Notes: generated from the sequence alone by a model not told the origin. Numbered from the stretch's first letter, positions 16,599 through 26,217 are shown. The stretch is DNA of 64,000 nt from WHSP01 sp964424945 (GCA_964424945.1 CAYRLB010000003.1:1-64000); one strand, 5' to 3'. Numbers and translations: made by a program.

Positions 16599-17255
16599 TT
16601 ATCGGTGCCGGATGTCCAGAACGATGCGGGTGGGGTCGGTCAGCTCCAGGACGCGGAATGAAGATGGCTCCGCGACCCCGAACGCCCACTCGAGCTGGCC
16701 CTCAAAATCGCAGATCAAGCGGGCTTCCAGAAGCGACATCAGCCCGGGTTGAAGGTCGCGGATGGGCAGCGTGCCGGAACCGGCGTCGTCATGGGCGCGC
16801 GCGGACTCGAGTCGCAGCGTCAGAACGCCATTGCCCGGCAGTTCGACAGGCTCCCCCGATCCGCACTGGATGGCCGGGCCATTCGAGATTTCGGCGAGGT
16901 AGGCGGGGAATTCGTCCCCGGCGAACGTTACAACGAAGCGATCGAAGCCCGGGTGCGAGGCGGCCCGGATATCGATCGCTGTGACATTCCCCGACGGCTG
17001 GTATTCGCGTCGAATCTCTCCGCTCACCCATCGGTCGTCCTCGGGGAGGTTGTCCACTTCGGAGGGGTGGGCAGTGTCGACAGCAGAAGTCGACGTGAGC
17101 GGCTGATCCCGCCCCGCCTCCCCCGCCCCACCGCCTTCCGGCGAGCCATCCGCGCAGGCGCCCAGCAGAAGAAGAAGAAGAACGGCGACACCGTGCAGCG
17201 ACGGACGCGCCCCTGCTGCGCAATCGAACAACTTCGACTTCGGCGGCCACTTCAC
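16599..17255 (-). CDS. AMIN-like domain lipoprotein
   Basis: 218 residues starting at GTG (17255) with GGGAG upstream. The leader VAVLLLLLLGAC ends in a lipobox Cys. After a Gly/Ser/Thr-rich linker, a beta domain with HPGFDRFVVTF and a closing FRVLELTDPTRIVLDIRH matches AMIN-like domains, which bind cell-wall or polysaccharide in other envelope proteins. It sits last in the operon EF-G-like, NAD-binding protein, this gene; its GTG is one base beyond the preceding stop. A role at the cell envelope is inferred. Confidence 0.78.
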   Translation of the reverse strand: MKWPPKSKLFDCAAGARPSLHGVAVLLLLLLGACADGSPEGGGAGEAGRDQPLTSTSAVDTAHPSEVDNLPEDDRWVSGEIRREYQPSGNVTAIDIRAASHPGFDRFVVTFAGDEFPAYLAEISNGPAIQCGSGEPVELPGNGVLTLRLESARAHDDAGSGTLPIRDLQPGLMSLLEARLICDFEGQLEWAFGVAEPSSFRVLELTDPTRIVLDIRHR

Positions 17256-17256
17256 C

Positions 17257-17943
17257 CTATCTCTCCCGCTCCGCGATCAACTCGATTTCCTGGGATTCGA
17301 CTGTGCCCCCTGTTCCGTTCTGCGCCGCGAGCGCGACCATCGCCCTCGCGACAGCGCGCGCAGGCACGGGCCGGTACCGGCGCATCGGACCGACCAGGAG
17401 GGGCGATAGTGGCCGCAGAACGAGCTCGGCGACCTGCTCACCGAGTCGACTTTCCTCCCGGTCGCCGATGAGAAGGGCCGGCCGTAGCACCCAGATCGCC
17501 TGCAGGGGCAGCCGCCGCACGCCGACCTCCATCTCCCCCTTCATGCGGTTGTAGAAGATGCGCGAGTCCGGGTCCGCGCCGAGCGCAGAGACGACGAGAA
17601 ACTGGTTCGCCCCCCTTTCGACAGCCAGCGCCGCGGCGTTGATGGGGTACTCGACATCGACCTTGCGGAACGCCTCGGGAGACCCGGCTTTGCGGATTGT
17701 CGTGCCCAGGCAGCAGAAGACGTCATCGACCGCGAAGCTCGCTGCGACCGACGCCATATCGTCCAGCTCGAGGGTGACCTGCTCGAGCCGCTCATCTTCG
17801 ATCGGGAGGGGGCGGCGGCCGACAGTACGTATGGTCCTATAGCGTTTCCCCGCAAGGAGATAGTCTACGCAGTGCCGGCCGACCAGCCCTGTCGCTCCGA
17901 GGACCAGCGCGGAGGGGCCGGCCGAACTTCGATCATCGGTCAT
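17257..17943 (-). CDS. NAD(P)-binding Rossmann protein (HTATIP2/TIP30-like)
   Basis: 228 residues. The N-terminal nucleotide motif is VLGATGLVGRH and a conserved VDDVFCCLGTTIRKAGS segment identifies the atypical short-chain family that includes TIP30/HTATIP2 and bacterial YwnB-like proteins. No SDR-type YxxxK tetrad is obvious, so it may bind NADP without classical dehydrogenase activity. The start at 17943 is chosen because the longer frame to 18096 would run into the upstream EF-G-like gene, which ends at 17987. It is likely co-transcribed with that gene. Confidence 0.85.
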   Translation of the reverse strand: MTDDRSSAGPSALVLGATGLVGRHCVDYLLAGKRYRTIRTVGRRPLPIEDERLEQVTLELDDMASVAASFAVDDVFCCLGTTIRKAGSPEAFRKVDVEYPINAAALAVERGANQFLVVSALGADPDSRIFYNRMKGEMEVGVRRLPLQAIWVLRPALLIGDREESRLGEQVAELVLRPLSPLLVGPMRRYRPVPARAVARAMVALAAQNGTGGTVESQEIELIAERER

Positions 17944-17986
17944 GGACGTCTTCGGCGACGCCCCGGGCGTCTTTTCAAGGGTCTCT

Positions 17987-20095
17987 TCATCTGGCGAGCG
18001 GTTCGAGCTCTTTCTCCTTTCGGGCAGAGTCGATGACGTTCCTGACGGCGCTGTCGGGCACCTCTTCGTAGGAGCTGAACCGGCGGGTGTGAGCACCCCT
18101 CCCCTGCGTCAGCGACCGGAGAGTAGTTGCATACCGATACAGTTCCGATTGGGGTACCAGCGCCCGGATCAGCTGCGTGCGACCCGCGGGCTCGATCCCC
18201 TGGATCCGGCCGCGCCGCTGGTTCAGGTCACCGATGACATCACCCAGATATTCTTCCGGCGTATTCACTTCGACCTGCATCACCGGCTCGAGCAGAACGG
18301 CACCTGCCCGCTCCGCCGCATCCCTGAACGCCATCGACCCGGCGACTTTGAAGGCGACCTCGGATGAGTCGACAGAATGATAACTTCCGAAGAAGCATTC
18401 TGCTTCGAAGTCGACCACGGGATAGCCCGCGATGATGCCACGCTGGGCCGCCTCCTGGATCCCCTTGTCGACGGCGGGAACGAACTTACCCGGGATGACC
18501 CCGCCGACGATCGCGTCCACGAACCGGTATCCCTCGCCACGTGGGAGGGGCCGCAACCGAACGTGACAGTCGCCGAACTGTCCCCGGCCGCCCGTCTGTT
18601 TACGGTATCTTCCGTGTGCCTCGGCCGTGCGCCGGATCGTTTCGCGATAGGCGATTCGGGGCTCCTTCGTCACCACCGCGACGTTGTACTTCCTCTTCAT
18701 CCGCTCGAGCTGGACCTCCAGGTGCAGCTCACCGCAGCCTCGCGCGATCGTCTGACCGAGTTCCGGGGCGTATTCGGCGATGAAGCAGGGGTCTTCTTCG
18801 TGGAGCATATGCAGCGCGTGCGACAGCTTGTCTTCATCGCCCCGGCTTTCCACCTCGACCGCCACTGCGATGTCGGGCGCGGGAAAGTCGATACCCGCGA
18901 GTGTTAGCGGATGACCGGGCCCGGAAAGGGTATCGTTCGTGTGCGTATCCTTCAGCTTCGCCACGACCCCGATGTCACCTGCGCGAAGCGCGTCGACTTC
19001 CTGCCGCTCCCTCCCATTCGGGATTGAAAGGTGAGAGAGCTTCTCGGTCCTGTCACGCCTTGCGTTGTAGACCTCCTGCCCATTCGACACCGAGCCGCCA
19101 AAGATCCGGAAATAGGAGAGCTCGCCGATGTGGGGTTCGCTCGTCGTCTTGAAGATGAGAGCGCCGAAGGGATCGCTGTTGAGGTTACGGAGCTGGATGA
19201 GGGAGCTTCCGCGTCCCTGGCAGAGTTCCGGATGGGCTTCCTGAGGCGAGGGCATCAGCTCGACGATCTCCGTCAGCAGCGCCTGGACCCCCGCGACCGC
19301 CGTCGAAGTACCGCAGAATACCGGCACGAGCTCCCCCCGCATCATCGCGCTCTTCAGGGCATGAACGGCTTCCTCGCGGCCGATCGTCTCTCCCTCGAGA
19401 TAGTGCTCGAGAAGGGTGTCGTCGGTGGCGGCGATCGTCTCGATCAGGTCGGCGTAGAACTTCGCTTCGCTGGCGCGATACTCTTCGGGGATGTCGGTGG
19501 CGGCAACGGCCTCCGAGGGCACGCCCGGCCGATGGAGAAGTGCGCGCTCGGTGAAGAGGTTGATGATGCCGCGGAAGTCGTCGCCGGAGCCGATGGGGAT
19601 CTCGACGGGGATCGCGCGGGGCGTCAGGTGCTCGCGGATGTCGTCGAAGACGCGGTCGAAGTCGGCGTTCGGCCGGTCCATCATCGAGACGAAGATGATG
19701 GCGGGAAGCTGGCGCTCCTGCACCATCTCCCAGGCGCGTTCGGTGCCGACCTCGACGCCAGCGGGGGCTGCGATGACGAGCAGGGCGGCGTCGGCGACCC
19801 GGATGCCCGCGCGTGTTTCGCCGCTGAAGTCCAGGTACCCCGGCGTGTCGATGAGGTTGATCTTGTGGTTCATCCACTCCGCGTGCGCCACGGCGCAGTT
19901 CATCGAGATGCCGTGCGCGACCTCTTCGGGGGTGAACATCGTGACCGCGGTGCCCTCGGCGACGGACCCGAGTCGGCGCGAGGGGTCGGCCGCAAAGCAG
20001 CAGGCGTCGAGCAGGCTTGTCTTTCCCGAGCCGCCATGACCCAGGAAGACGACGTTGCGGATCCGGTCGGTTGTGAAGGCGGGAGTGGATCCCAT
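17987..20095 (-). CDS. EF-G-like translational GTPase (second-type EF-G)
   Basis: 702 residues with the five-domain EF-G layout. P-loop GHGGSGKTS, DTPGYLDF (G3) and GRGQFGD in domain IV are clear. Two GTPase motifs deviate: NKMD is SMMD and the G2 RGIT is HGIS. This looks like the FusA2/EF-G-like paralogue seen in several phyla rather than the housekeeping EF-G, and its role (ribosome recycling, stalling rescue or none in GTP turnover) is uncertain. CGGAGG sits upstream of the ATG at 20095; the frame is open to 20257 but that part lacks homology. First gene of a three-gene operon. Confidence 0.9.
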   Translation of the reverse strand: MGSTPAFTTDRIRNVVFLGHGGSGKTSLLDACCFAADPSRRLGSVAEGTAVTMFTPEEVAHGISMNCAVAHAEWMNHKINLIDTPGYLDFSGETRAGIRVADAALLVIAAPAGVEVGTERAWEMVQERQLPAIIFVSMMDRPNADFDRVFDDIREHLTPRAIPVEIPIGSGDDFRGIINLFTERALLHRPGVPSEAVAATDIPEEYRASEAKFYADLIETIAATDDTLLEHYLEGETIGREEAVHALKSAMMRGELVPVFCGTSTAVAGVQALLTEIVELMPSPQEAHPELCQGRGSSLIQLRNLNSDPFGALIFKTTSEPHIGELSYFRIFGGSVSNGQEVYNARRDRTEKLSHLSIPNGRERQEVDALRAGDIGVVAKLKDTHTNDTLSGPGHPLTLAGIDFPAPDIAVAVEVESRGDEDKLSHALHMLHEEDPCFIAEYAPELGQTIARGCGELHLEVQLERMKRKYNVAVVTKEPRIAYRETIRRTAEAHGRYRKQTGGRGQFGDCHVRLRPLPRGEGYRFVDAIVGGVIPGKFVPAVDKGIQEAAQRGIIAGYPVVDFEAECFFGSYHSVDSSEVAFKVAGSMAFRDAAERAGAVLLEPVMQVEVNTPEEYLGDVIGDLNQRRGRIQGIEPAGRTQLIRALVPQSELYRYATTLRSLTQGRGAHTRRFSSYEEVPDSAVRNVIDSARKEKELEPLAR

Positions 20096-20294
20096 GGCAA
20101 CCTCCGTGGCAGGGGTGGAGGGAACGAACCGGGGGGAGTGCGCCAAGCGCAATAAGTTGCGTGACGGGAGGGGTGTCAATGAAGAAGGCGTCGCCGTGCG
20201 GCTGGAGCACCCTGCGGCCGCGCTGGTCAGGCGAAGAAGGTCAGCGGCGCGCTGCATGTGCGCCGGGGGAGGACCTCAGCTCGCGGCAGCGAGC

Positions 20295-21449
20295 CTACTT
20301 CTTGATGACGCTCTGGAAGGGGGAGGGATCTGCGGCGTCGGCCGCCTTGTCTCCCCGGATCTCGTCGAGCGACGATGGGTCCAGAAGGCCGAGGTCCGCA
20401 GCGTGCCGAGCTGCGGCGAGGGTGTCCGGGACCAGCACCAGCTCCACCCCCTCTTCACGAAGTCGCGCCGCGATCGCCGCCACCTCCTCATCGCGCTCCC
20501 CCGGCGTAACGTCCCGGATGTAGATGGCCAGCACCCTGCCGGGGTAGCGCTGCACGATCTTGGCGTAAATCTCCGGATCGTGCTGACCGCTGTCTCCCAC
20601 CAGGACGAATTTCAGCGTCGAGTGCGTATCGAAGATGTGGCTGATGGCGGCCAGCTTGTGCCCGACATGGTTCCGCGAGAGCAGAAGATCAGTCGCGAGC
20701 CCGTAATCCTTCAGGAAGAAGGGACCGGCGGGAACATCGTGGACCTCGAAAACTTCAGTCAGCAGATCGTAGAAATTCCAGGGACTGCTCGAGACGTAGA
20801 AGATCGGGTTTGTCGAAGGGCCTGCGTGGCCGGCATGGAGCGCGCGGTAGAAAGCCGCGACCCCTTCGAAAGGAAGGCGCGTGTGGGCATTGGTGAGGAG
20901 GACGAGGCGCAGCATCCGCATCATGTTGGCGACGTCCGTCTTCACCACAGTATCATCGATGTCGCTGATGATACCGAAGCGGGCTTCCCGCGGTGGCACG
21001 ATGGCGAAGCCGCGCGCGGTAACGGGGCCCGATTCGGAACGGGGATCGATCAGCTCGATGTCGATCTCCCGCCAGACTTCGCCCCCTCCCGATGCGGTAC
21101 TGGCGGGCAGATGGACTTCGAAAAAGCCTTCGTCGTCGGCAAGAACCACGGACGACCGGCCATCGACCGACGCTCTTATACGTGCGAGCGGGACTTCATC
21201 GCTCCCCATCCGCCGTACAGTGCTCCAGAGATTCCGGAAGGCGGCGTCGTGCTTGCGCGCAGGGGGCACCGGGTCGCCGGCGAATACCCGACCGGAGATG
21301 TAGAGCTGGTCGGCGGTGCCATGCCCGCGATACGCCTGGATGTGGTACCTCTCGGGCGCATCCCGATTCCGGCGCCGGTGCTTCAGCCAGTCGAGGATCG
21401 CTTCGGCCTCACCGACGGTCTTGTTCAGGATCCAGTTACCGCGGGACAT
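20295..21449 (-). CDS. App1-family phosphatase (DUF2183)
   Basis: 384 residues. The C-terminal two thirds carry the haloacid-dehalogenase-like motif SDIDDTVVKTD (DxDxT), then FYVSSSPWNFYD, LLSRNHVGHKL and VLVGDSGQHDPE, the hallmarks of the APP1 catalytic domain. Yeast App1 is a Mg-dependent phosphatidate phosphatase; bacterial substrates are unproven. The N-terminal ~150 residues form a separate beta-rich domain (YRGHGTADQLYISGRVF) common to this family. AAGG precedes the ATG. The gene is divergent from the HAD gene at 21669; 219 bases separate the starts. Confidence 0.88.
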   Translation of the reverse strand: MSRGNWILNKTVGEAEAILDWLKHRRRNRDAPERYHIQAYRGHGTADQLYISGRVFAGDPVPPARKHDAAFRNLWSTVRRMGSDEVPLARIRASVDGRSSVVLADDEGFFEVHLPASTASGGGEVWREIDIELIDPRSESGPVTARGFAIVPPREARFGIISDIDDTVVKTDVANMMRMLRLVLLTNAHTRLPFEGVAAFYRALHAGHAGPSTNPIFYVSSSPWNFYDLLTEVFEVHDVPAGPFFLKDYGLATDLLLSRNHVGHKLAAISHIFDTHSTLKFVLVGDSGQHDPEIYAKIVQRYPGRVLAIYIRDVTPGERDEEVAAIAARLREEGVELVLVPDTLAAARHAADLGLLDPSSLDEIRGDKAADAADPSPFQSVIKK

Positions 21450-21668
21450 CAGCCTTGAGAGCAGGTTGTCTGGAGCGCGTCATGAGCTACCCCGGGCGAA
21501 CCCATCGTCGAAGGGGTGCACCCGGAATGTTCGCGCGCGGCGTCTCTTATTCACAGGGGACGGCCCACGGGTTCCATATTGATGATCACGCGGCGAGGGC
21601 AGCCCGACGAATGAAGGCGCCTACGCCATCCTGGGATCGAAACATTCTGACAGAGCCTGGAGATACAG

Positions 21669-22352
21669 ATGTCCGGCACCCCGACCGCCCCGGCAGCGAT
21701 ACTTTTCGACCTCGACGGGACCCTGATCGACACGCATCGACTCTACCTGGAGGCGTACCGGCTCGCGATCAGGGAATTTACCGGCACGGCGCCGACCGAT
21801 GAGGAGATCGTGCTGCGGAAACCGACCGCGGAGCGGCGCTTCCTCAGCGATTGGGTAGGACCGGCGGATGCGGCCGCGTGCCACGCCGCCATGTGCGGGC
21901 ACTATCGCGACCTTCACGCAGCGTACTTCGACGGCATGTACGATGGCGTTCGGGAGATGCTCGCCGGGCTGCGGAGCGCCGGGCTGCCTCTGGGGATCGT
22001 CACCGGGAAGGGCCGAAGCGCGTGGGAGACGACCTCATCCCTGGTCGATCTGGGAGAATTCGTCACAGTCATCACGGAAGATGAGATGACGGAACCCAAA
22101 CCTGATCCTGGCGGCCTGCTCGCCGCTGCTGCGGCGATGGGGAGCCCGGCCTTCGAAACGGTCTACATCGGGGACTCGCTCGCCGATATCGAGGGAGCGC
22201 GGCGCGCCGGAATGCTCGCGGGAGCCGTACTCTGGCCGAAGACCGACCCGGACGATCGCGAGTCATTCCTGGAGGCTGTGAAAGAACACCGGCCGGACTG
22301 GCTCTTCGAACGGCCGGCCGATCTCGTGAGGGCCTTCGCCGCATGGTGCTGA
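21669..22352 (+). CDS. HAD-family phosphatase (phosphoglycolate/PPi type)
   Basis: 227 residues of Rossmann-like HAD fold. Motif I is FDLDGTLIDT (nucleophile and acid/base Asp), motif II is VTGKGR, motif III uses a Lys in EPKPDP, and motif IV is IGDSLADIEGAR. A helical cap lies between motifs I and II. This is the subfamily of phosphoglycolate phosphatase, PpaX and beta-phosphoglucomutase; without more context the substrate is open. It converges on egtD with only 24 bases between stops. Confidence 0.88.
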   Translation: MSGTPTAPAAILFDLDGTLIDTHRLYLEAYRLAIREFTGTAPTDEEIVLRKPTAERRFLSDWVGPADAAACHAAMCGHYRDLHAAYFDGMYDGVREMLAGLRSAGLPLGIVTGKGRSAWETTSSLVDLGEFVTVITEDEMTEPKPDPGGLLAAAAAMGSPAFETVYIGDSLADIEGARRAGMLAGAVLWPKTDPDDRESFLEAVKEHRPDWLFERPADLVRAFAAWC

Positions 22353-22376
22353 GGGAGGACTGATCGTTCCAGCTTC

Positions 22377-23378
22377 TCAGCGGAGCAGCACCACCGCGAA
22401 CCACTTCCGTTCGTCCATCCAGACCCGCTCGATCGACCAGCCTGCCGGCTTGGCAAGCGCGCTCAGGCTCTCGATGTCGTATTTGTGTGAATATTCGGTG
22501 ATGATGTAGTCGCCCTCTTCGAAGTGTATCTCCGCCGGCCCGTCCGGATCGACACAGGAAGGGACCGTGACGGTTTGTGAGCGTCTGCTGACGATTCGGG
22601 TTTCGATGCGGCTGGGGATATCGTCGAAGAACGCCTGGTGCGCGAAGCCCGAGATATCGAAATCCGCACCGCACTCCCGGTTGATGCGCGTCAGGAGGTT
22701 CAGATTGAAGCGCGCGGTCACGCCCTCCGGATCATTGTACGCCAGCTCGATGATGGCCGGATCCTTCCGCAGGTCGACGCCCAGCAGCAGCCCGCCGTCC
22801 GGCCCCAGCATCTGACGGGCCCGTTCGAGGAAGCTCGCAGCCTCCCCAGGTTCGAAGTTCCCGATGGTCGACCCGGGAAAGAACCCGACGGACCGGCGCG
22901 CCCCTTCCGGCAGCTTCGGGAGCGTCAGCCCGGCCGTATAATCCGCACAGACAGGCATCACGAGCAGCTCCGGCAACGCATCGGCGACACGCCCGGCGAA
23001 TTCCACGAGCTGCGCCCTCGAGATATCGACGGGCAGATACGCGACAGGCGAAGCGAGATGTCGCAGCAGGATCCACGTCTTGTCGCCGCTGCCACTTCCG
23101 AACTCGACGATTGTCGCTTCCGGACCGACCGCATCGGCGATCTCAGCGATGTTGCGCTCGAGGATGGAGATTTCCGTTCTGGTCGGATAGTACGCGTCCA
23201 ACCGTGTGATCTCCTGGAAGAGGCGCGCCCCGGCGTCGTCGTAGAAGTACTTCGAGGGGAGGCGCCTGGGCGTCGTGCAGAGTCCGCGCGCGACATCTTC
23301 GCAGATTCGATCGAGCGTCGGCTCCAGGTCGTAGAGCACAAAATCCGAACGCTCCCGCTTCGACGGAACGACCTTCAT
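22377..23378 (-). CDS. egtD: L-histidine N-alpha-methyltransferase EgtD
   Basis: 333 residues. Transfers three methyl groups from S-adenosylmethionine to L-histidine, giving hercynine, the first step to ergothioneine. SAM motif EFGSGSGDKT, PSKYFYDDAGARLF near the N-terminus, and YNDPEGVTARFN and YDIESL towards the C-terminus are typical of EgtD (former DUF2260). The start is placed at 23378 (MKVVPSK), giving the normal family length; the frame is open to 23507 inside egtB. The start overlaps the egtB stop by 4 bases. Confidence 0.95.
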   Translation of the reverse strand: MKVVPSKRERSDFVLYDLEPTLDRICEDVARGLCTTPRRLPSKYFYDDAGARLFQEITRLDAYYPTRTEISILERNIAEIADAVGPEATIVEFGSGSGDKTWILLRHLASPVAYLPVDISRAQLVEFAGRVADALPELLVMPVCADYTAGLTLPKLPEGARRSVGFFPGSTIGNFEPGEAASFLERARQMLGPDGGLLLGVDLRKDPAIIELAYNDPEGVTARFNLNLLTRINRECGADFDISGFAHQAFFDDIPSRIETRIVSRRSQTVTVPSCVDPDGPAEIHFEEGDYIITEYSHKYDIESLSALAKPAGWSIERVWMDERKWFAVVLLR

Positions 23379-24646
23379 ACATCCCTCGCGAGGCGCAGGC
23401 CGGTGAACTGCCAGGTCGCATCGGGGGGGAAGAAGTTCCGGTAGGTCGCGCGGATGTGGGATTCCGGCGTCGCGCACGAGCCCCCGCGCAGAACGAACTG
23501 GTTGCACATGAACTTCCCGTTGTATTCACCCAGCGCGCCAGGCGGAGCTGTGTACCCCGGGTAGGGCGTGTACTGGCTGCGCGTCCACTCCCAGACGTCA
23601 CCGAAAAGCTGACGGAGACCGCCGGTTGGCGGCCCCGCGGACGCGGGATGAAGGCGACCTGAGTCGGCGAAATTCCCGGCGATCTCGACGGAAGCGGCTG
23701 CGACCTCCCACTCGGCCTCCGTCGGGAGACGGGCGCCCGCCCAGCGTGCGAAGGCATCCGCCTCGAAGTAGCTGAGATGAACGACCGGTTCGTGCGGATC
23801 GACGCGGCGGCGGCCGCTCAGTGTGTACGACCACCACGCATCTTCCAGCCGTTCCCAGTAGAAGGGCTCGCTCCAGCCATTCTCCTGCACCGTTGCCCAT
23901 CCCATCGAGAGCCAGAGCTCGGGTCGGCGATATCCGCCATCTTCCATGAAGCGGAGATATTCCGCGTTTGTGACGAGGCGGTCCGCAAGCGCGAAAGGCT
24001 GAACGAAGACCTGATGGCGCGGGGATTCGTTGTCGTAAGCGAAGCCCGGCCCCTCGTGGCCCATCCACTCGAGCCCGCCTTCTAGGGCGATCCAGGCGGC
24101 TGGACCGGGGTCAGCGGACATCTCCCCGCCACCCGGCCGCAGTGCCGGGCGAAGGGGATTGACCGAGAAGACGTGCTTGATGTCCGTCACGATCAGCTCT
24201 TCGTGCTGCTGCTCGTGGTGGATGCCGAGCGTGACGAGGGGTGTCAGCAGCTGCAGGAGCGCATCATCCGCGCGCTCGAGAAGCTGGGCCATCGCAGCAT
24301 CCACATGCCGCCGGTACTCGAAAACCTCCGCCACCGTAGGACGCGAGATGTAACCGCGCTGCGCCCTGCAATGCCGCTCCCCGGCGTGGACATAGTAGGA
24401 GTTGAAGAGGAAGGCGTATTCCTCGTCGATCGGCCGGTAGGTGGGGTCGTGAGGCTTAAGGATGAAGGTCTCGAAGAACCAGCTTGTGTGCGCCAGGTGC
24501 CATTTTGTAGGGCTGACGTCCGGCATCGACTGGACGACGTAATCCTCGGTGACCAGCCCCTCGCAAAGCGACTCGGTGAAGCGGCGAACGGCTTCGTATC
24601 GTGCGTAGAGGTCCAGGCCAGCCGGTGCTTCGATGGAGAGCGTCAT
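23375..24646 (-). CDS. egtB: Ergothioneine sulfoxide synthase EgtB
   Basis: 423 residues. An iron enzyme that joins hercynine to a thiol with O2. The N-terminal DinB-like bundle gives the iron ligands H53 (KWHLAH) and H144/H148 (HHEQQHEEL, the HxxxHxE motif). The C-terminal formylglycine-generating-enzyme fold is shown by PVVHLSYFEADAFARW, FGDVWEWT and RGGSCATP. It heads the egtBD operon. No egtA, egtC or egtE is nearby, which raises the possibility that the sulfur donor is cysteine rather than gamma-glutamylcysteine. The start at 24646 begins the conserved domain. Confidence 0.95.
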   Translation of the reverse strand: MTLSIEAPAGLDLYARYEAVRRFTESLCEGLVTEDYVVQSMPDVSPTKWHLAHTSWFFETFILKPHDPTYRPIDEEYAFLFNSYYVHAGERHCRAQRGYISRPTVAEVFEYRRHVDAAMAQLLERADDALLQLLTPLVTLGIHHEQQHEELIVTDIKHVFSVNPLRPALRPGGGEMSADPGPAAWIALEGGLEWMGHEGPGFAYDNESPRHQVFVQPFALADRLVTNAEYLRFMEDGGYRRPELWLSMGWATVQENGWSEPFYWERLEDAWWSYTLSGRRRVDPHEPVVHLSYFEADAFARWAGARLPTEAEWEVAAASVEIAGNFADSGRLHPASAGPPTGGLRQLFGDVWEWTRSQYTPYPGYTAPPGALGEYNGKFMCNQFVLRGGSCATPESHIRATYRNFFPPDATWQFTGLRLARDV

Positions 24647-24746
24647 TTGAAGTCGTGTGTTCAGGCCGGAGTCAGTTTTCCGCGGCGGGCGTCCATGGAG
24701 GCTGCAGATCGCCATCCTTGGTGCGGTTCCGGAGACCATCTTTCCT

Positions 24747-24775
24747 TTTACAAACCGCTCCCTTCCTTACTGCAA
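24747..24775 (-). promoter_or_regulatory. Candidate promoter of the egtBD operon
   Basis: On the minus strand TTGCAG (-35) and TGTAAA (-10) are 17 bases apart, about 100 bases upstream of egtB. The same TTGCA also lies 12 bases from a GG in sigma-54 register (24771-24786), but the -24 half is poor, so the sigma-70 reading is preferred. Confidence 0.3.
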
Positions 24776-24911
24776 ACATGCTACCTTTCGCTCCAGCGCT
24801 GTCCACCAGGGCGGTCGAGCAGACCGGCCGAAGGTGCAGCTGACGGCCTTTCGTCGGCTCCGACGGGCGCAACTCAGGATCGATCGATCACGCAGACCAG
24901 CATTCGTACGA

Positions 24912-26207
24912 ATGGGCGCAACGCCTCCGCACCACGATTTTTTCGAGGAGCTCCAGTCCCGGGGCCTCATCCATACGCACAGCGAACGTGTGCGTGACCA
25001 TCTGCGATCCGGCCGGGTAACGGGCTACATCGGCTTCGACCCGACCGCGAGCAGCCTTCACGTCGGGCATCTTCTCGTCATCATGGCGCTCGCGAGATTG
25101 CAGCGATCCGGCCATACCGCCGTTGCGGTGGTCGGAGGGGGCACCGGGATGATCGGTGACCCGAGCGGCAAGACGAAGGAGCGCCAGCTGCTCTCGAGGG
25201 AGGACGTCGAGTTCAATGTCGCCAGCATCCGGAAGCAGCTGGAGGCGTTTCTCGACTTCGATGGGGAAAACCCTGCGATCATGGTCGACAACCATGACTG
25301 GCTCGGCTCCCTGACCCTGATCGAGTTCATGCGCGATGTCGCGAAGCACTTCACAGTGAACTACATGCTGGCGAAGGACTCGGTTGCGCGACGGCTCGAG
25401 CAGGAAGATGGCCTCTCCGTCACGGAGTTCAGCTACTCGCTGCTTCAGGCGTTCGATTTCCTGACGCTGTACGATCGATTCGGCTGCACCCTTCAGATCG
25501 GCGGAAGCGATCAGTGGGGCAACATCACCGCGGGCATGGAGCTGATTCGCCGCTCGCGCGGGGGGGAAGCGCATGCGATCGTGCAGCCGCTGGTCACGAC
25601 TTCGAGCGGGGTGAAGTTCGGGAAGACCGAAGGGGGCGCGGTCTGGCTCGATCCGGCGCGGACGTCACCCTTCCGCTTCTACCAGTTCTGGCTGAACACG
25701 GATGATCAGGATGTCGAGGGATACCTCAAGTGGTTCACCTTCATGCCACTCGAGGAGATCGCGACGATCATGGCGGGCCATGAGGAGAACCGGGCGGCCC
25801 GCGCGGCACAGCGGCGTCTCGCTGAGGAGGTGACCAGACTCGTCCATGGAGACGGGAGTGTGGAGCGGGCAGAACGGGCGACGGGAGTGCTCTTCGGGAG
25901 CATTCCCGCACAGGAACTCGCCGCCGACGACCTGCTGGATGTCTTCTCCGACGTGCCTTCAAGCGTCACCGCGCGGGCAGCGCTGGAGGGCGAAGGACTC
26001 GTGGTCGTCGACCTGCTGACGGAGGCCGGGATAGCGAATTCGAAGGGCGAGGCGCGGCGGCTCATCCAGGGCGGCGGCGTCTACCTGAACGGCGCGCGCA
26101 TCGAAGATGTCGACCTTCGGGTAACCGCAGCGGACCCGATCGATGGTCAGATCCTGCTGCTGCGGAAGGGGAAGAAGCAGAACCACCTCGTCAGGGTGAC
26201 CGGCTAG
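24912..26207 (+). CDS. tyrS: Tyrosyl-tRNA synthetase
   Basis: 431 residues. Charges tRNA-Tyr. The class I signature HIGH appears as HVGH (residues 50-53) and KMSKS as KFGKT near residue 235; YIGFDPTASSLH opens the catalytic core and GGSDQWGNI binds tyrosine. A C-terminal S4 RNA-binding domain ends the protein (EARRLIQGGGVYLNG). The start at 24912 begins the conserved region; the open frame extends to 24657 without homology. No T-box or other leader is obvious in the 265 bases upstream. It converges on the ABC permease with 10 bases between. Confidence 0.97.
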   Translation: MGATPPHHDFFEELQSRGLIHTHSERVRDHLRSGRVTGYIGFDPTASSLHVGHLLVIMALARLQRSGHTAVAVVGGGTGMIGDPSGKTKERQLLSREDVEFNVASIRKQLEAFLDFDGENPAIMVDNHDWLGSLTLIEFMRDVAKHFTVNYMLAKDSVARRLEQEDGLSVTEFSYSLLQAFDFLTLYDRFGCTLQIGGSDQWGNITAGMELIRRSRGGEAHAIVQPLVTTSSGVKFGKTEGGAVWLDPARTSPFRFYQFWLNTDDQDVEGYLKWFTFMPLEEIATIMAGHEENRAARAAQRRLAEEVTRLVHGDGSVERAERATGVLFGSIPAQELAADDLLDVFSDVPSSVTARAALEGEGLVVVDLLTEAGIANSKGEARRLIQGGGVYLNGARIEDVDLRVTAADPIDGQILLLRKGKKQNHLVRVTG

Positions 26208-26217
26208 GGCGCGGTTT

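Noticed and set aside
24771..24786. Sigma-54 reading of the egtB upstream TTGCA
   Set aside because: Only GG and A of the -24 half match; an overlapping sigma-70-like pair with 17-base spacing is a better explanation.
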